NCBI GenBank assembly: GCA_021781255.1
Contig: JAJXXG010000546.1
Location: 1 to 17,583, forward strand
Origin: Acidobacteriota bacterium
GTDB taxonomy: Bacteria > Acidobacteriota > Terriglobia > Terriglobales > Acidobacteriaceae
DNA: 17,583 nucleotides
Direction of reading: 5' to 3'
Positions 1 to 9,402 of the stretch are shown in pieces (the stretch's first letter is position 1; each line of letters opens with the position of its first letter). Made by a program: the position numbers and the translations under genes. Under the pieces are notes generated by a model, which did not search any database, was not told where the DNA came from, and was given only the letters and a program-made list of their open reading frames with translations.

Positions 1-3000
1 CTCATCCTGGAGTATCGCCAGAATGCGCTCAGTCCGGACAGGCCGATCATTCGCGGAACGGCGCAGAATCCGGATGTGTTCTTCCAGGCACGCGAGGCGT
101 GCAACCTATACTATGCTGCCGTTCCGGGCATTGTGCAGAGCGTGATGGATCGGCTGGCCAGGCTGACCGGGCGCGCGTATCGCCTGTTTGACTATGTGGG
201 CGCTGAGGACGCCGAGCGTGTGATTGTGATGATGGGCTCCGGTGCGGAGGCTGCGGAGGAGGCGGTAGAGGCGCTGAACCGCCAGGGCGAGAAACTTGGA
301 CTGTTGAAGGTGCGGCTGTATCGTCCGCTGGACACGGAAGCGTTGTTGAAGGCGCTGCCGGCTACTGTGAAGCAGATTGCCGTGCTGGATCGCACGAAGG
401 AGCCCGGCGCTGTAGGCGAGCCGCTTTACCAGGACGTTGTGACGGCGCTGGCAGAGCACGAGGCGGATCTTCCCTTTGCAAAGAAGCCAGTGGTGACTGG
501 CGGTCGCTATGGGCTGTCGTCCAAGGAGTTCACTCCTGCGATGGTGAAGGGCATCTATGACGAGCTGGCCAAGGCCGCTCCGAAAAAGCACTTCACGATC
601 GGCATTGATGACGATGTAACGCACACGAGCCTTAGCTACGATCCGTCGTTCTCAACGGAGGATCCGCAGACGGTGCGTGCGCTTTTTTACGGGCTGGGCT
701 CGGATGGCACGGTCGGCGCGAACAAGAACTCGATCAAGATTATCGGCACAGAGACGCCGAACTATGCGCAGGGCTACTTTGTCTACGACTCGAAGAAATC
801 GGGCTCGATGACAACATCGCATCTGCGCTTTGGGCCGAAGCCGATTCACTCGACGTACCTGATTACGCAGGCGAGCTTTGTAGCGTGCCATAACTTCAGC
901 TTCCTCGAAAAGATGAATGTGCTGGAGGCGGCAATGCCGGGCGCGGTGTTCCTGCTGAACTCGCCTTATTCCGCGAGCGAGGTATGGGACAAGCTGCCGA
1001 AGAGCGTGCAGCAGGAGATGCTGCGCAAAAAGATTGAGTTCTATGTAATCGACGGCTACACGGTGGCGCGCGATGCGGGAATGGGCACGCGCATCAATAC
1101 GATCATGCAGACATGCTTCTTTGCGATCAGCGGCGTACTGCCGCGCGAAGAGGCGATTGCGCAGATCAAGAAGGCTATCCAGAAGACGTATGGCAAGCGC
1201 GGCGAGGCTGTGGTGCAGAAGAACTATGCAGCCGTGGATGCGGCGCTTGCGCACCTGGAGAAGGTGCAACTGCCGGACGCGGCTACGTCGGAGTTCGACC
1301 TGATTCCGGCCATCAGCGACAAGGCGCCGAAGTTTGTGCATGACGTGCTGGGCCAGATTGCGGCGGGGCAGGGAGACAAACTGCCTGTGAGCGCGATTCC
1401 GGCGGGCGGCGCGTTTCCAACCGCGACGGCGCAGTGGGAGAAGCGGAATATTGCGCAGTTTATTCCGGTGTGGGACAAGGACCTGTGCATCCAGTGCGGC
1501 AAGTGTGTGATGGTGTGCCCGCATGCGGTGATTCGCTCCAAGGTGTATGCGCCGGAGTTTGCTGACCAGGCGCCGGCGACCTTCCAGTGGGCAAAGCCGA
1601 AGTGGCGCGGGATGGAGCAGGACCGTTATACGCTTCAGGTGGCGCCAGAGGACTGCACGGGCTGCGGCGTGTGCGTGGAAGTGTGCCCCGTGAAGAACAA
1701 GAGCGACGCGAGCAGGAAGGCGATCAACATGACGCCGCAGGCTCCGCTGCGCGAGGCGGAGCGTGAGAACTGGGAGTTCTTCCTTGGCTTGCCGGAGGTG
1801 GATCGCAACCGGTTGTCGCATGGCCAGGTGAAGGACCTGCAACTGCTGCAGCCGCTGTTTGAGTTCTCCGGCGCGTGCTCGGGCTGCGGCGAGACGCCAT
1901 ACATCAAGCTGCTGACGCAACTGTTTGGCGACCGTCTCTACATCGCCAACGCGACGGGCTGCTCGTCGATCTACGGCGGAAACCTGCCAACGACGCCTTA
2001 CAGCAAGAATGCGCAGGGCCGCGGGCCCACATGGGCGAACTCTCTGTTCGAGGACAATGCTGAATTTGGCTTTGGCATGCGGACAGCGCTGGACCAGCAG
2101 AAGATCTTCGCCGAGACGCTGCTGACAAGGCTGGCTCCTGCGCTGGGCGGCGAACTGGTGAGCAGTTTGCTGGACGCTCCGCAGAAGACCGAGACCGAGA
2201 TCAATGCGCAGCGGGAGCGCGTGCAGGTACTGAAGGAGAAGCTGGCTGGGATCGACTCCTCGGATGCGCGAAACCTGCTGGCGATTGCCGCTGCGCTGGT
2301 ACGGAAGAGCGTGTGGATCCTGGGCGGCGATGGATGGGCATTCGACATCGGCTTCGGCGGACTGGATCACGTGCTGGGCTCCGGCAAGAACGTGAATGTG
2401 CTGGTGATGGATACGGAGGTGTATTCGAATACCGGCGGCCAGGCGTCCAAGGCAACCCCGCGCGGCGCGGTGGCCAAGTTTGCGGCGAGCGGCAAGCGCA
2501 ACAGCCGCAAGGATCTGGCCATGGAGATGGTGAGCTACGGACATGTGTACGTGGCGCAGGTGGCGCTGGGCGGCAATGACAGCCATGTGGTGAAGGCCTT
2601 CCAGGAGGCCGAGGCGCATGACGGACCGTCGATCATCATCGCGTATGCAAGTTGTATTGCGCATGGGTATGACCTGGTGCATGGGCTGGAGCAGCAGAAG
2701 CTGGCGGTGCAGTCCGGCTACTGGCCGCTGATGCGCTATAACCCGGCCCTGCGCGAACAGGGCAAGAATCCCTTCCAGTTGGATTCGAAGGCGCCATCCA
2801 TCCGGCTGAAGGAGTATGCGTATCGCGAAGCACGCTATACGATGCTGGCGCGTGGGAATCCGGAGCTGGCGGCGGAGCTGCTGAAGGAAGCGCAGGATGA
2901 TGTGGAACGCCAGTGGCGGGTGTACTCCGCGCGCGCGGCGATGCCGGGCCGTGGCGAGACGCCGCACATTGCGCCGGAAGAGAAGCCGGAAGAGAAACTG

Positions 3001-3030
3001 GCGGCGGTGGCCGCCGGAGGAACAGAATGA
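1..3030 (+). CDS. nifJ: Pyruvate:ferredoxin (flavodoxin) oxidoreductase, 3' part (runs off left edge)
   Basis: This homodimeric cytoplasmic enzyme oxidises pyruvate with CoA to acetyl-CoA and CO2 and passes the electrons to ferredoxin or flavodoxin. The frame is open from base 1, so the gene starts outside the window. About 1009 residues are present against roughly 1180 for single-chain NifJ, so some 170 N-terminal residues (most of the pyrimidine-binding domain I) are missing. The first visible residues include the family motif RGTAQNPDVFFQAREA. Two [4Fe-4S] ferredoxin motifs follow: CIQCGKCVMVCP (nt 1486 on) and CTGCGVCVEVCP (nt 1654 on). Next comes the Cys motif CSGCGETPY with NATGCSSIYGG (nt 1876-1980). 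The TPP-binding region spans nt 2329-2445, with GGDGWAFDIGFGGLDHV and SNTGGQ. The last codons overlap the next gene through ATGA, so the two are probably co-translated. Frame and motifs are intact. The identity is secure; pyruvate as substrate is inferred from the family. Confidence 0.97.
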   Translation, partial: LILEYRQNALSPDRPIIRGTAQNPDVFFQAREACNLYYAAVPGIVQSVMDRLARLTGRAYRLFDYVGAEDAERVIVMMGSGAEAAEEAVEALNRQGEKLGLLKVRLYRPLDTEALLKALPATVKQIAVLDRTKEPGAVGEPLYQDVVTALAEHEADLPFAKKPVVTGGRYGLSSKEFTPAMVKGIYDELAKAAPKKHFTIGIDDDVTHTSLSYDPSFSTEDPQTVRALFYGLGSDGTVGANKNSIKIIGTETPNYAQGYFVYDSKKSGSMTTSHLRFGPKPIHSTYLITQASFVACHNFSFLEKMNVLEAAMPGAVFLLNSPYSASEVWDKLPKSVQQEMLRKKIEFYVIDGYTVARDAGMGTRINTIMQTCFFAISGVLPREEAIAQIKKAIQKTYGKRGEAVVQKNYAAVDAALAHLEKVQLPDAATSEFDLIPAISDKAPKFVHDVLGQIAAGQGDKLPVSAIPAGGAFPTATAQWEKRNIAQFIPVWDKDLCIQCGKCVMVCPHAVIRSKVYAPEFADQAPATFQWAKPKWRGMEQDRYTLQVAPEDCTGCGVCVEVCPVKNKSDASRKAINMTPQAPLREAERENWEFFLGLPEVDRNRLSHGQVKDLQLLQPLFEFSGACSGCGETPYIKLLTQLFGDRLYIANATGCSSIYGGNLPTTPYSKNAQGRGPTWANSLFEDNAEFGFGMRTALDQQKIFAETLLTRLAPALGGELVSSLLDAPQKTETEINAQRERVQVLKEKLAGIDSSDARNLLAIAAALVRKSVWILGGDGWAFDIGFGGLDHVLGSGKNVNVLVMDTEVYSNTGGQASKATPRGAVAKFAASGKRNSRKDLAMEMVSYGHVYVAQVALGGNDSHVVKAFQEAEAHDGPSIIIAYASCIAHGYDLVHGLEQQKLAVQSGYWPLMRYNPALREQGKNPFQLDSKAPSIRLKEYAYREARYTMLARGNPELAAELLKEAQDDVERQWRVYSARAAMPGRGETPHIAPEEKPEEKLAAVAAGGTE
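3016..3020 (+). promoter_or_regulatory. Ribosome binding site for the DHOD-like gene
   Basis: GGAGG lies six bases before the ATG at 3027, inside the last codons of nifJ. It fixes the start at 3027 rather than at the upstream in-frame alternative at 2913, which would lie deep inside nifJ. Confidence 0.8.
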
Positions 3031-4043
3031 TTGACTTTTCAACGCAGTATCTTGGCCTGAAGCTGGGCGGACCGATCGTGGTGTCGTCGACGCCGTTGTC
3101 GGAGTCGCTGGACAACATTCGCCGCATGGAGGACAGCGGAGCTGCGGCGATTGTGCTGACCTCCCTGTTTGAAGAGCAGCTGATGCTGGAGTCACAAGCT
3201 CTGGACGAGGACCTTGCACGCGGAACGGACTCATTTGCCGAGGCATTGCATTTCTTGCCGGAGATGCGCGACTACCGGATGACGCACGAGGTGTACCTCG
3301 AACATCTGCGGCGTGCCAAAGAAGCGGTGAACATCCCGATTCTGGCCAGTTTGAATGGAGCGACGCCGGGTGGATGGGTGCGCTTTGCAAAGGAGATGGA
3401 AGATGCTGGTGCGGATGCGATTGAGCTGAACACCTATGCCCTTGCAACCAACAGCAGCCAGACTTCGGCCGAGCTGGAGGTGCAACTGCTGGAACTGGTG
3501 CAGAGCGTGTGTCGCGCGGTAAAGGTGCCGGTGGCAGTGAAGTTGTCGCAGTCCTTTACCAGCCTACCGCACCTGGTGGCGAGGCTTGAGGTGGCGGGTG
3601 CGCGCGGAGTGGTTCTGTTCAACCGCTTCTACCAGCCGGACTTCGACATCGAGACGCTGGAGGTGAGACCGACGCTGCACTTCTCAACGCCATCCGAGTT
3701 GTTGCCAAGGCTGCACTGGGCGGCGATTCTGTACGGCCATACAAACCTGGACGTGGCCATCACGGGCGGAGTGCACTCGGCCGACGACGTACTGAAGTGC
3801 ATCATGGCTGGCGCAAGCATGACTATGATGGCTTCGGCACTGCACATTCACGGGATCGAGCATATCGGCCGCGTACTGAGCGATATGCGCTACTGGCTGG
3901 AGAAGCGTGAGTATGCGTCGCTGTGGGAGACGCGGGGATGCCTGAGTCGTAGGTCGGTGCCGGATGTATCTCCCTTTGACCGCGGCAACTACATCAAGAC
4001 GCTAAGCTCGTACAGCCTGCGGCAGACGGTGGCTGCGTTCTAA
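3027..4043 (+). CDS. Dihydroorotate dehydrogenase-like flavoprotein coupled to nifJ
   Basis: This 338-residue TIM-barrel flavoprotein belongs to the DHOD/PreA superfamily and resembles the unassigned 'dihydroorotate dehydrogenase-like' subgroup. Seen directly: a DHOD-type N-terminus (LGLKLGGPIVVSSTPLSE, residues 9-26), the strand ending IELN (132-135), the conserved lysine in VPVAVKLS (K172), and a C-terminal FMN-phosphate-type segment from about residue 245 (ITGGVHSADDVLKCIMAG). In true class 1 DHODs the segment after ELN reads like NxSCPN and carries the catalytic base. Here it is TYALATNSSQTS, with no cysteine. Ordinary pyrimidine synthesis is therefore doubtful. Start: ATG overlapping the nifJ stop by 4 nt, with GGAGG six bases upstream. 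The tight link to nifJ suggests a redox or flavin-dependent role beside PFOR. That role is inference; FMN binding is likely from the fold. Confidence 0.85.
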   Translation: MIDFSTQYLGLKLGGPIVVSSTPLSESLDNIRRMEDSGAAAIVLTSLFEEQLMLESQALDEDLARGTDSFAEALHFLPEMRDYRMTHEVYLEHLRRAKEAVNIPILASLNGATPGGWVRFAKEMEDAGADAIELNTYALATNSSQTSAELEVQLLELVQSVCRAVKVPVAVKLSQSFTSLPHLVARLEVAGARGVVLFNRFYQPDFDIETLEVRPTLHFSTPSELLPRLHWAAILYGHTNLDVAITGGVHSADDVLKCIMAGASMTMMASALHIHGIEHIGRVLSDMRYWLEKREYASLWETRGCLSRRSVPDVSPFDRGNYIKTLSSYSLRQTVAAF

Positions 4044-4063
4044 AACGAGAGCAGAATCAAGCG

Positions 4064-4101
4064 AGGCGGCTGCATCCAAAGGATGCGGCCGCCTTTCTTT
4101 T
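4064..4101 (+). terminator. Strong rho-independent terminator between converging nifJ and hox units
   Basis: A 14-bp stem (arms 4064-4077 AGGCGGCTGCATCC and 4081-4094 GGATGCGGCCGCCT, all paired with one G-U) has the loop AAA and runs into TTTCTTTT at 4094-4101. Orientation and T-tract fit termination of nifJ/DHOD-like transcription. The stem lies only 7-45 bases past the stop of the opposing protease gene, so it may also slow transcripts from the hox side, where the T-tract is weak. Confidence 0.9.
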
Positions 4102-4108
4102 GAGCAGG

Positions 4109-4585
4109 TCAGCAGCCCTGCAGCCAGGATTGCAGGGTAGTCTCAATGCAGGATATTGCCTTTGGCAGCGAGGCGGTGACGACATCGCTGAGGCCTTCGT
4201 GGATATGAAGCGAGGCAGCTCCGACAGACAGCAGTCTGGCATGGCGGGGCTGGCTTCCGTATAGGTCGCGCGAAAGTGCGAGCAGGTCCGACGCGTTGAG
4301 ATGATGCGTAAGCATGCGCGGCATGGCGGAGGCCGGCTCAACAGGAGCGAGGATGACCTGGCCCGGGGCCGAGTCAATGGTACAGTCGATAAAAAGAACG
4401 GACTGCACGGCGGCGATATCCTCGACGAGATCGGGCGTCCACTGGTGGCGGCTGAGGACACGAATTTCCGGCTGATTGCCGAAGTGCTCCTGCGCCCAGT
4501 CGGCAAGCCATGGTCCGACGCCATCATCCTCACGCAGCGTATTCCCGCAGGCGAGGATGAGGCATCGATTGGGAGGAGTGGTCAT
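4109..4585 (-). CDS. hoxW: Hydrogenase maturation protease (HoxW/HycI/HybD family)
   Basis: This endopeptidase of 158 residues removes the C-terminal tail of the [NiFe] large subunit after nickel insertion. The family motif GNTLREDDGVG is at residues 14-24. The metal/nickel-sensing residues expected from the HybD family appear as D21 (Glu16 position in HybD), D67 in LFIDCT, and H94/H95 in LTHHLN. Length is typical of the family (about 150-165). It is the last gene of the hox unit, starting 14 bases after the hoxH stop, with a modest AAGG as ribosome site. Its position next to hoxH, which still carries a cleavable tail, makes HoxH the obvious substrate. The hoxW symbol rests on context. Confidence 0.92.
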   Translation of the reverse strand: MTTPPNRCLILACGNTLREDDGVGPWLADWAQEHFGNQPEIRVLSRHQWTPDLVEDIAAVQSVLFIDCTIDSAPGQVILAPVEPASAMPRMLTHHLNASDLLALSRDLYGSQPRHARLLSVGAASLHIHEGLSDVVTASLPKAISCIETTLQSWLQGC

Positions 4586-4599
4586 GATTGGCCTTGAAC

Positions 4600-6021
4600 T
4601 CAGCGGATAGCCTGATCGATTACCTTTCCATCTGCTGAGACAAGTGAGAGGTGAAGTGGCATCTGGCCCAGAGCGTGTGTCGAGCAGCTAAGGCACGGAT
4701 CGAAGGTACGGACCACGGCCTCGACACGATTCAGGATGCCCTCACTGAACTTGCCGTCCTTGATGTAATGCCGGGCGGCCTGCAGGACGCCACGATTCAT
4801 GGCGTTGTTGTTCTGTCCGGTGGCGATGACGAGATTGGCCCAGGTGATTTTGCCGTTCTCGTCCACTTTGTAATTGTGCATGAGCGTGCCCCGGGGCGCC
4901 TCGGCCTGGCCTGCACCCTCAAGCCGGTTGACGCCTGCGGTGGCGCGGACGTGCTTGTCGAGGATGAGCGGATCGCTGAGAATCTGCTCGATCTTCTCGA
5001 TGCCATAGAGAATGTCGATGAGCCGCGCATGGTGGTAGTAGAACGAGCCCTGCACGGGACCGCTGGCGAGTTGCTTGAACTCGACGAGTTCTGCGTCCGC
5101 GAGCGGCGTACCCATGGATTTCGCTATGTTGAGGCGTGCGAGCGGGCCGACACGATAACTGCCATCGGGATAGCCGAGCGGCTTGTAGTAGGCAAACTTG
5201 GTGTAGCTGTAGGGCTCGACAGCCTCTCCGATGACCTGTGTAAACTCCTGGGCGGTGATGCCGTCTGCAAGGATGTTGCCGGTGGCGCTGATGAGGCGCA
5301 GAGCGCCGTCTGTAAATTCGACGGACTCGTCTTCATTGATGAGCCCGAGGAAGAGCGACGGGAAGTTGGCGAAGACCTCGACCTCGGGCTTGAACGAGTC
5401 GGCGATCTGCTTGTACCAGCTGAGCGCGAGCTTGATGTTGGCATAAGCCTCGGGGATCATGCCGAGGATCTCGTCGCGCTTGGCGGGTGTTAGAGGCTCA
5501 GTGACGCCGCCGGGAATTACCCATCCCGGATGGATGCGCTTGTCGCCGAGCAACTCAATGATGTGCTGACCAAAGCGGCGCAGAGCCACACCGGCGCGGC
5601 CCAACTCAGGCCGGGCCTCCACGACGCCGAAGATATGACGCACCTTGGGATCAGCGTCCATGCCGAGCAGAAGATCGGGTGAGGAAAGATAGAAAAAGCT
5701 GAGTGCATGGGACTGCACCATCTGCGCCAGGTTGAGCATGCGCCGCAACTGCGCGGCGGTATGCGGAATCCGGACGGACATGATGGCCTCGCAGGCCTTG
5801 GCCGAGGCGATGAGATGCGAGACCGGGCAGATGCCGCAGATGCGCGCCATGAGGCTGGGCATCTCATAGAAGGGACGTCCCTCCGAGAAGCGCTCAAAGC
5901 CACGGACTTGCGTGACGTGGAAGTGCGCGTCCTGCACCTCGCCCTGCGCGTTGAGCTGGATAGTGATTTTGCCGTGTCCTTCCAGGCGGGTTACCGGATC
6001 GATGGTGATGGTCTGGCTCAT
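4600..6021 (-). CDS. hoxH: NAD(P)-linked bidirectional [NiFe] hydrogenase large subunit HoxH
   Basis: Catalytic subunit of 473 residues carrying the NiFe(CN)2CO centre, where H2 is split or made. The four nickel-ligating cysteines are in [10 protein letters not shown] (residues 60-69; C62, C65) and DPCLSCSTH (441-449; C443, C446). The N-terminal [15 protein letters not shown] is typical of large subunits. After H449 there is a 24-residue tail beginning ALGQMPL. This is the expected site of proteolytic removal once nickel is in place, and the protease is encoded just downstream. The ATG start lies three bases after the hoxY stop, with GGAG about 12 bases upstream inside hoxY. Sequence style matches HoxH of group 3d rather than membrane-bound or group 1 enzymes. 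No key residue is missing. Confidence 0.97.
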   Translation of the reverse strand: MSQTITIDPVTRLEGHGKITIQLNAQGEVQDAHFHVTQVRGFERFSEGRPFYEMPSLMARICGICPVSHLIASAKACEAIMSVRIPHTAAQLRRMLNLAQMVQSHALSFFYLSSPDLLLGMDADPKVRHIFGVVEARPELGRAGVALRRFGQHIIELLGDKRIHPGWVIPGGVTEPLTPAKRDEILGMIPEAYANIKLALSWYKQIADSFKPEVEVFANFPSLFLGLINEDESVEFTDGALRLISATGNILADGITAQEFTQVIGEAVEPYSYTKFAYYKPLGYPDGSYRVGPLARLNIAKSMGTPLADAELVEFKQLASGPVQGSFYYHHARLIDILYGIEKIEQILSDPLILDKHVRATAGVNRLEGAGQAEAPRGTLMHNYKVDENGKITWANLVIATGQNNNAMNRGVLQAARHYIKDGKFSEGILNRVEAVVRTFDPCLSCSTHALGQMPLHLSLVSADGKVIDQAIR

Positions 6022-6024
6022 GGG

Positions 6025-6558
6025 TCAGGCTCCGAAACGTGTGAGGGCTGGAATGTCCAGCGGTTGCCCGGTGACAAGCGCCGTGAGGGCGGTGTGGAAG
6101 GTGTCTGCCGAGGGCGGACAGCCGGGCAGGAAGACATCGACGTGGACGAACTCGTGGATGGGACGGACGATGCGCAACAACTGCGGCACGACGACGCAGG
6201 GAATCTGCGGCTGGGCGCTGACGTTTTCGATGTAGGCACGGTCGAGGATAGCCTCAGGGCCGAGAGGGTTGCGCATGGAAGGCACATTGCCGGTCACGGC
6301 GCAGTCGCCCATGGCGACGAGGAGCTTGGTGTGCGCGCGGATCTTGCGGATCTTCTTCTCGTCATCCACCGAAGCGACGGCGCCTTCCACGAGGGCGATA
6401 TCAACCTCGTCCGGGAACTCCTTGGTGTCCACGATGGGGCTGTAAACGACCTCGACGTGCTCAGCGAGAGCGAGAAGACGCTCATCCATATCGAGGAAGG
6501 ACATATGGCAGCCGGAACATCCGTCGAGCCAGACCGTTGCGAGTTTCAGTTTGCTCAT
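6025..6558 (-). CDS. hoxY: Hydrogenase small subunit HoxY
   Basis: Short small subunit of 177 residues, lacking the twin-arginine leader and the C-terminal clusters of membrane-bound hydrogenases. It holds the single proximal [4Fe-4S] cluster that takes electrons from the NiFe site. The ligands are C14 and C17 ([14 protein letters not shown]), C86 (GDCAVTGN) and C147 (LPGCPP). No signal peptide is present, consistent with a cytoplasmic enzyme. Its ATG overlaps the hoxU stop by 4 nt (ATGA), and it ends three bases before hoxH. Length and cysteine spacing match HoxY. Confidence 0.96.
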   Translation of the reverse strand: MSKLKLATVWLDGCSGCHMSFLDMDERLLALAEHVEVVYSPIVDTKEFPDEVDIALVEGAVASVDDEKKIRKIRAHTKLLVAMGDCAVTGNVPSMRNPLGPEAILDRAYIENVSAQPQIPCVVVPQLLRIVRPIHEFVHVDVFLPGCPPSADTFHTALTALVTGQPLDIPALTRFGA

Positions 6559-7268
6559 TGGGCCTCCCTCATGAGGTTCAGATAAGGCAGAAAATCAGGG
6601 TATTTGGGATGCGAGGTGCCGATCTTGCTCTTGTCGAAGAGGGCTCCCGTGGGGCAGACCTGCACGCACTTGCCGCAACGCGTGCAACTGGAGCTTCCCC
6701 AATCTTCGTGCAGATCGGTGATGACCATACTGTTGATGCCGCGCCCCATCACATCCCACACGTGCGCACCCTCAATCTCAGCGCAGACACGCACGCAGCG
6801 AGTGCAGAGGATGCATCGGTTGTGATCGAGTGTGAAACGCTCATGCGAGGCGTCCACGTGAAGGTCCGGGTTGCGATACGGTAAACGCACGTGCGTGAGG
6901 CCCTGGTCCTGTGCGAGAGACTGCAACTCGCAATGACCGTTGGCCACGCAGACCGAGCATACATGATTGCGCTCGGCGAAGAGCAGTTCGAGGATGGTGC
7001 GGCGATGCTTTTGCAGGCGCTCCGAGCTGGTAGTGACCTGCATGCCTTCCGACACGGTGGCCACGCAGGCAGGCAACAGCTTGTTATTGCCGGCAATCTC
7101 AACCAGGCACATGCGGCACGCGCCAACGTCGCTGAGGCCGTCAAGGTGGCAGAGGGTGGGGATGTCGATATTGTTTTCGCGGGCCACTTCAAGAATGGTC
7201 TGGCCGCGCCGGGCGCTCACTTCGTGACCATCGATGACTAGTGTTTTGACTTCTACATTCTCACTCAT
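6555..7268 (-). CDS. hoxU: Diaphorase iron-sulfur subunit HoxU
   Basis: This 237-residue subunit resembles the N-terminal part of complex I NuoG and wires HoxF to HoxY. Domains in order: a plant-ferredoxin-like [2Fe-2S] domain with C40, C51, C54 and C68; a His-Cys3 [4Fe-4S] motif (H102, C104, C107, C113 in [15 protein letters not shown]); then a bacterial-ferredoxin pair, [11 protein letters not shown] (C152, C155, C158, C162) and [12 protein letters not shown] (C195, C198, C201, C205). All ligands are present. The start ATG overlaps the hoxF stop by 4 nt, and the stop overlaps hoxY by 4 nt, so translation is probably coupled across the operon. Confidence 0.96.
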   Translation of the reverse strand: MSENVEVKTLVIDGHEVSARRGQTILEVARENNIDIPTLCHLDGLSDVGACRMCLVEIAGNNKLLPACVATVSEGMQVTTSSERLQKHRRTILELLFAERNHVCSVCVANGHCELQSLAQDQGLTHVRLPYRNPDLHVDASHERFTLDHNRCILCTRCVRVCAEIEGAHVWDVMGRGINSMVITDLHEDWGSSSCTRCGKCVQVCPTGALFDKSKIGTSHPKYPDFLPYLNLMREAQ

Positions 7269-8905
7269 GCGAGCACCTCCACGGGCGCCTGGATGTTACA
7301 TACACCTGCAGGACAGCGCTTGTGCACGATGTGCTCGATGTACTCGTTCCGGAAGTACTTGAGCGTGCTCAGGACAGGATTGGGCGCCGTCATGCCGAGT
7401 CCGCAGAGGCTGGTCTCCTTGACTGTGCCGCAGAGATCCTCAAGCAGGCTGAGGTCGTCCATGGTAGCGGAGCCCTCGCAGATGCGGCTGAGGAGCCTGT
7501 ACATCTGCGCCGTGCCCGCGCGGCAGGGAATGCATTTGCCGCAGGACTCGGTCATGCAGAATTCCACGAAGAAGCGAGCCACATTGACCATGCAGGAGGT
7601 GTCGTCCATGACGATCATGCCGCCGGAGCCCATGATGGACCCGACGTTGAGCAGGGCATCGTAACTGACGCCCAGGTCGAGCATCTCCGCGGGGATGCAG
7701 CCGCCCGATGGGCCACCGGTCTGCACCGCCTTGAAGGTGTGTCCTCCGGGTACGCCGCCGCCGATGACCTCGATGATCTCGCGCAGCTTGATGCCCATGG
7801 GGACTTCAACCAGGCCGGTGTTGGTTATCTTTCCAGTAAGCGCAAAGACCTTGGTTCCCTTGCTTCTTTCCGAACCCATGCTGGCGAACCACTTGCCTCC
7901 GTTGCGCACGATGGGCGGGATGTTGGCGAAGGTCTCCACGTTGTTGATGAGGGTGGGCTTGCCCCAGAGGCCATTGACGGCCGGATAGGGAGGTCGCGGT
8001 TTGGGCGTGCCTCGCTTGCCCTCGATGGAGGCAATCAGCGCAGTTTCCTCACCGCATACAAAGGCTCCGGCGCCCAGGCGGATCTCCACATCGAAATTAA
8101 ACGTGGTGCCGCAAAGGTTATTGCCCAGCAGACCACGGCGTCGCGCCTCGCGGATGGCAGTGGTGAGGCGAGAGACAGCCACGGGATACTCCGCGCGGAC
8201 GTAGATGAAGCCCTTGCTCGCGCCCACGGCATAGCCTGCGATGGCCATGCCTTCAATGACGCGATGGGGATCGCCTTCCATCACGGAACGATCCATGAAT
8301 GCGCCGGGGTCGCCCTCGTCGCCGTTGCAGACAACGTACTTGGTATCCCCGCCGGCCTTGGCCACCGTTCCCCACTTGAGCCCTGTGGGATAGCCGCCGC
8401 CGCCGCGCCCGCGCAGGCCGCTCTCCGTGATGCGATGGACAACACCGTAGGGTGTCATCTCCATCAGTGCGGTCATAAGCGCCTTGTATCCGTCGCGCGC
8501 TATGTAGTCGTCAATCTTCTCGGGGTCAATGTAGCCAGCGTTTTCCAGCACCACACGGACCTGCTTGTCGAAGTGCTCGTTCAGGTCGCATTGCAACTCG
8601 GGGACGGGCTCGCTGCCCAGGCTTTGGATGATGGCTTCCGCGTGGCTTTCCTTCACGTGGCTGTAAAGGATCTCGTCGGGATCGACGCGCACCAGCGGGC
8701 CTGAGGAGCAGGGGCCCATGCAGCCGGTGCGGCGAACAAGGACCTTCTTGTCAGAGGCGTCACCGGTAGCGATGAGCGCTTCACGCAACTGCTCCGCGCC
8801 CTGGCTGGCGCAGGCCAGATCCATGCAGACGTTCACCTCGTAGTCATATACAGCATTTTCCTGGCGAACGCTTCTCGCTATGAGTTCAAGTTCTTCTAGG
8901 TTCAT
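7265..8905 (-). CDS. hoxF: Diaphorase FMN/NAD-binding subunit HoxF
   Basis: This 546-residue subunit catalyses NAD(P)+/NAD(P)H exchange with the hydrogenase electron chain. It has an N-terminal thioredoxin-like [2Fe-2S] domain with C27, C32, C62 and C66. The NuoF-like core has the nucleotide/FMN motif [10 protein letters not shown] (166-175) and [10 protein letters not shown] near 192-201. A C-terminal [4Fe-4S] site uses C455, C458, C461 ([11 protein letters not shown]) and C501 (SLCGLG). The end carries CPAGVC. Chosen start: ATG at 8905, which overlaps the hoxE stop as ATGA and has AAGGTGG eight bases upstream. A GTG at 8917 is in frame but lies further inside hoxE. The fusion of a NuoE-like domain to NuoF is normal for HoxF. 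NAD versus NADP preference cannot be read from the sequence. Confidence 0.97.
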   Translation of the reverse strand: MNLEELELIARSVRQENAVYDYEVNVCMDLACASQGAEQLREALIATGDASDKKVLVRRTGCMGPCSSGPLVRVDPDEILYSHVKESHAEAIIQSLGSEPVPELQCDLNEHFDKQVRVVLENAGYIDPEKIDDYIARDGYKALMTALMEMTPYGVVHRITESGLRGRGGGGYPTGLKWGTVAKAGGDTKYVVCNGDEGDPGAFMDRSVMEGDPHRVIEGMAIAGYAVGASKGFIYVRAEYPVAVSRLTTAIREARRRGLLGNNLCGTTFNFDVEIRLGAGAFVCGEETALIASIEGKRGTPKPRPPYPAVNGLWGKPTLINNVETFANIPPIVRNGGKWFASMGSERSKGTKVFALTGKITNTGLVEVPMGIKLREIIEVIGGGVPGGHTFKAVQTGGPSGGCIPAEMLDLGVSYDALLNVGSIMGSGGMIVMDDTSCMVNVARFFVEFCMTESCGKCIPCRAGTAQMYRLLSRICEGSATMDDLSLLEDLCGTVKETSLCGLGMTAPNPVLSTLKYFRNEYIEHIVHKRCPAGVCNIQAPVEVLA

Positions 8906-9399
8906 TCCACCGTCCACCTTTCCAGCTGCTCGATTAAGTGCTCCCTCGACATCTCGCCAGAAACCTGGCCATCGCAGAGGACGACCGGAGCACGGCTGCA
9001 GGCGCCGACGCAGCGGGCAGTCATCAGGCTGACCTTGCCATCGGGGGTGGTCTGCCCCTGAGCCACACCGAGCTTCAATTCCGACTCAGCCAGCAGCTTA
9101 TCCGCGCCCTTGATGTAGCAGGCTGTGCCGGCACAGATGGTGAGGGTGTGCTTGCCGGGGGGCTTGAGGCTGAAGTAGTGGTAGAAGGTTACAACTCCAT
9201 AGGCCTGGCTGAGCGGGACACGCAGAGACAGAGCCACGAAACGAATAGCGTCGTCGTCGAGATAGCCGAAGGAAGACTGTACGGTGTGAAGCGTCTCAAT
9301 GAGCGCGTGTCGGGCGAAACCATTTTTGCGCATGGTGCCGTTCACGATCTTCCATCTCTTGTCGTCGCTGGGTAGGGGTGGTGGTGTGAATACTGGCAC
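8902..9399 (-). CDS. hoxE: Diaphorase subunit HoxE ([2Fe-2S], NuoE-like)
   Basis: Thioredoxin-fold subunit of 165 residues and first gene of the hox operon. Ligands of the [2Fe-2S] cluster are C89 and C94 (CAGTAC) plus C130 and C134 (CVGAC). In cyanobacteria HoxE is the fifth subunit and is thought to help exchange electrons with ferredoxin. It is absent from the classic HoxFUYH core of Ralstonia. The frame stays open upstream to 9729, but those residues show no family similarity and would run into the permease gene. The GTG at 9399 has a near-perfect GGGAGGA just upstream and gives the usual family length. Its stop overlaps hoxF by 4 nt. Confidence 0.93.
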   Translation of the reverse strand: MPVFTPPPLPSDDKRWKIVNGTMRKNGFARHALIETLHTVQSSFGYLDDDAIRFVALSLRVPLSQAYGVVTFYHYFSLKPPGKHTLTICAGTACYIKGADKLLAESELKLGVAQGQTTPDGKVSLMTARCVGACSRAPVVLCDGQVSGEMSREHLIEQLERWTVE

Positions 9400-9402
9400 G
9401 AT

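Noticed and set aside
652..3447. A 931-codon open frame on the - strand opposite nifJ and the DHOD-like gene
   Set aside because: It is antisense to clearly conserved protein sequence, is full of His/Arg/Leu as expected from GC-biased third positions, has no recognisable motif, and crosses a gene boundary.
7322..8704. A 460-codon open frame on the + strand opposite hoxF
   Set aside because: It is a shadow of hoxF's codon bias. Composition is Ala/His/Asp-rich with no domain, and hoxF has every expected cofactor motif.
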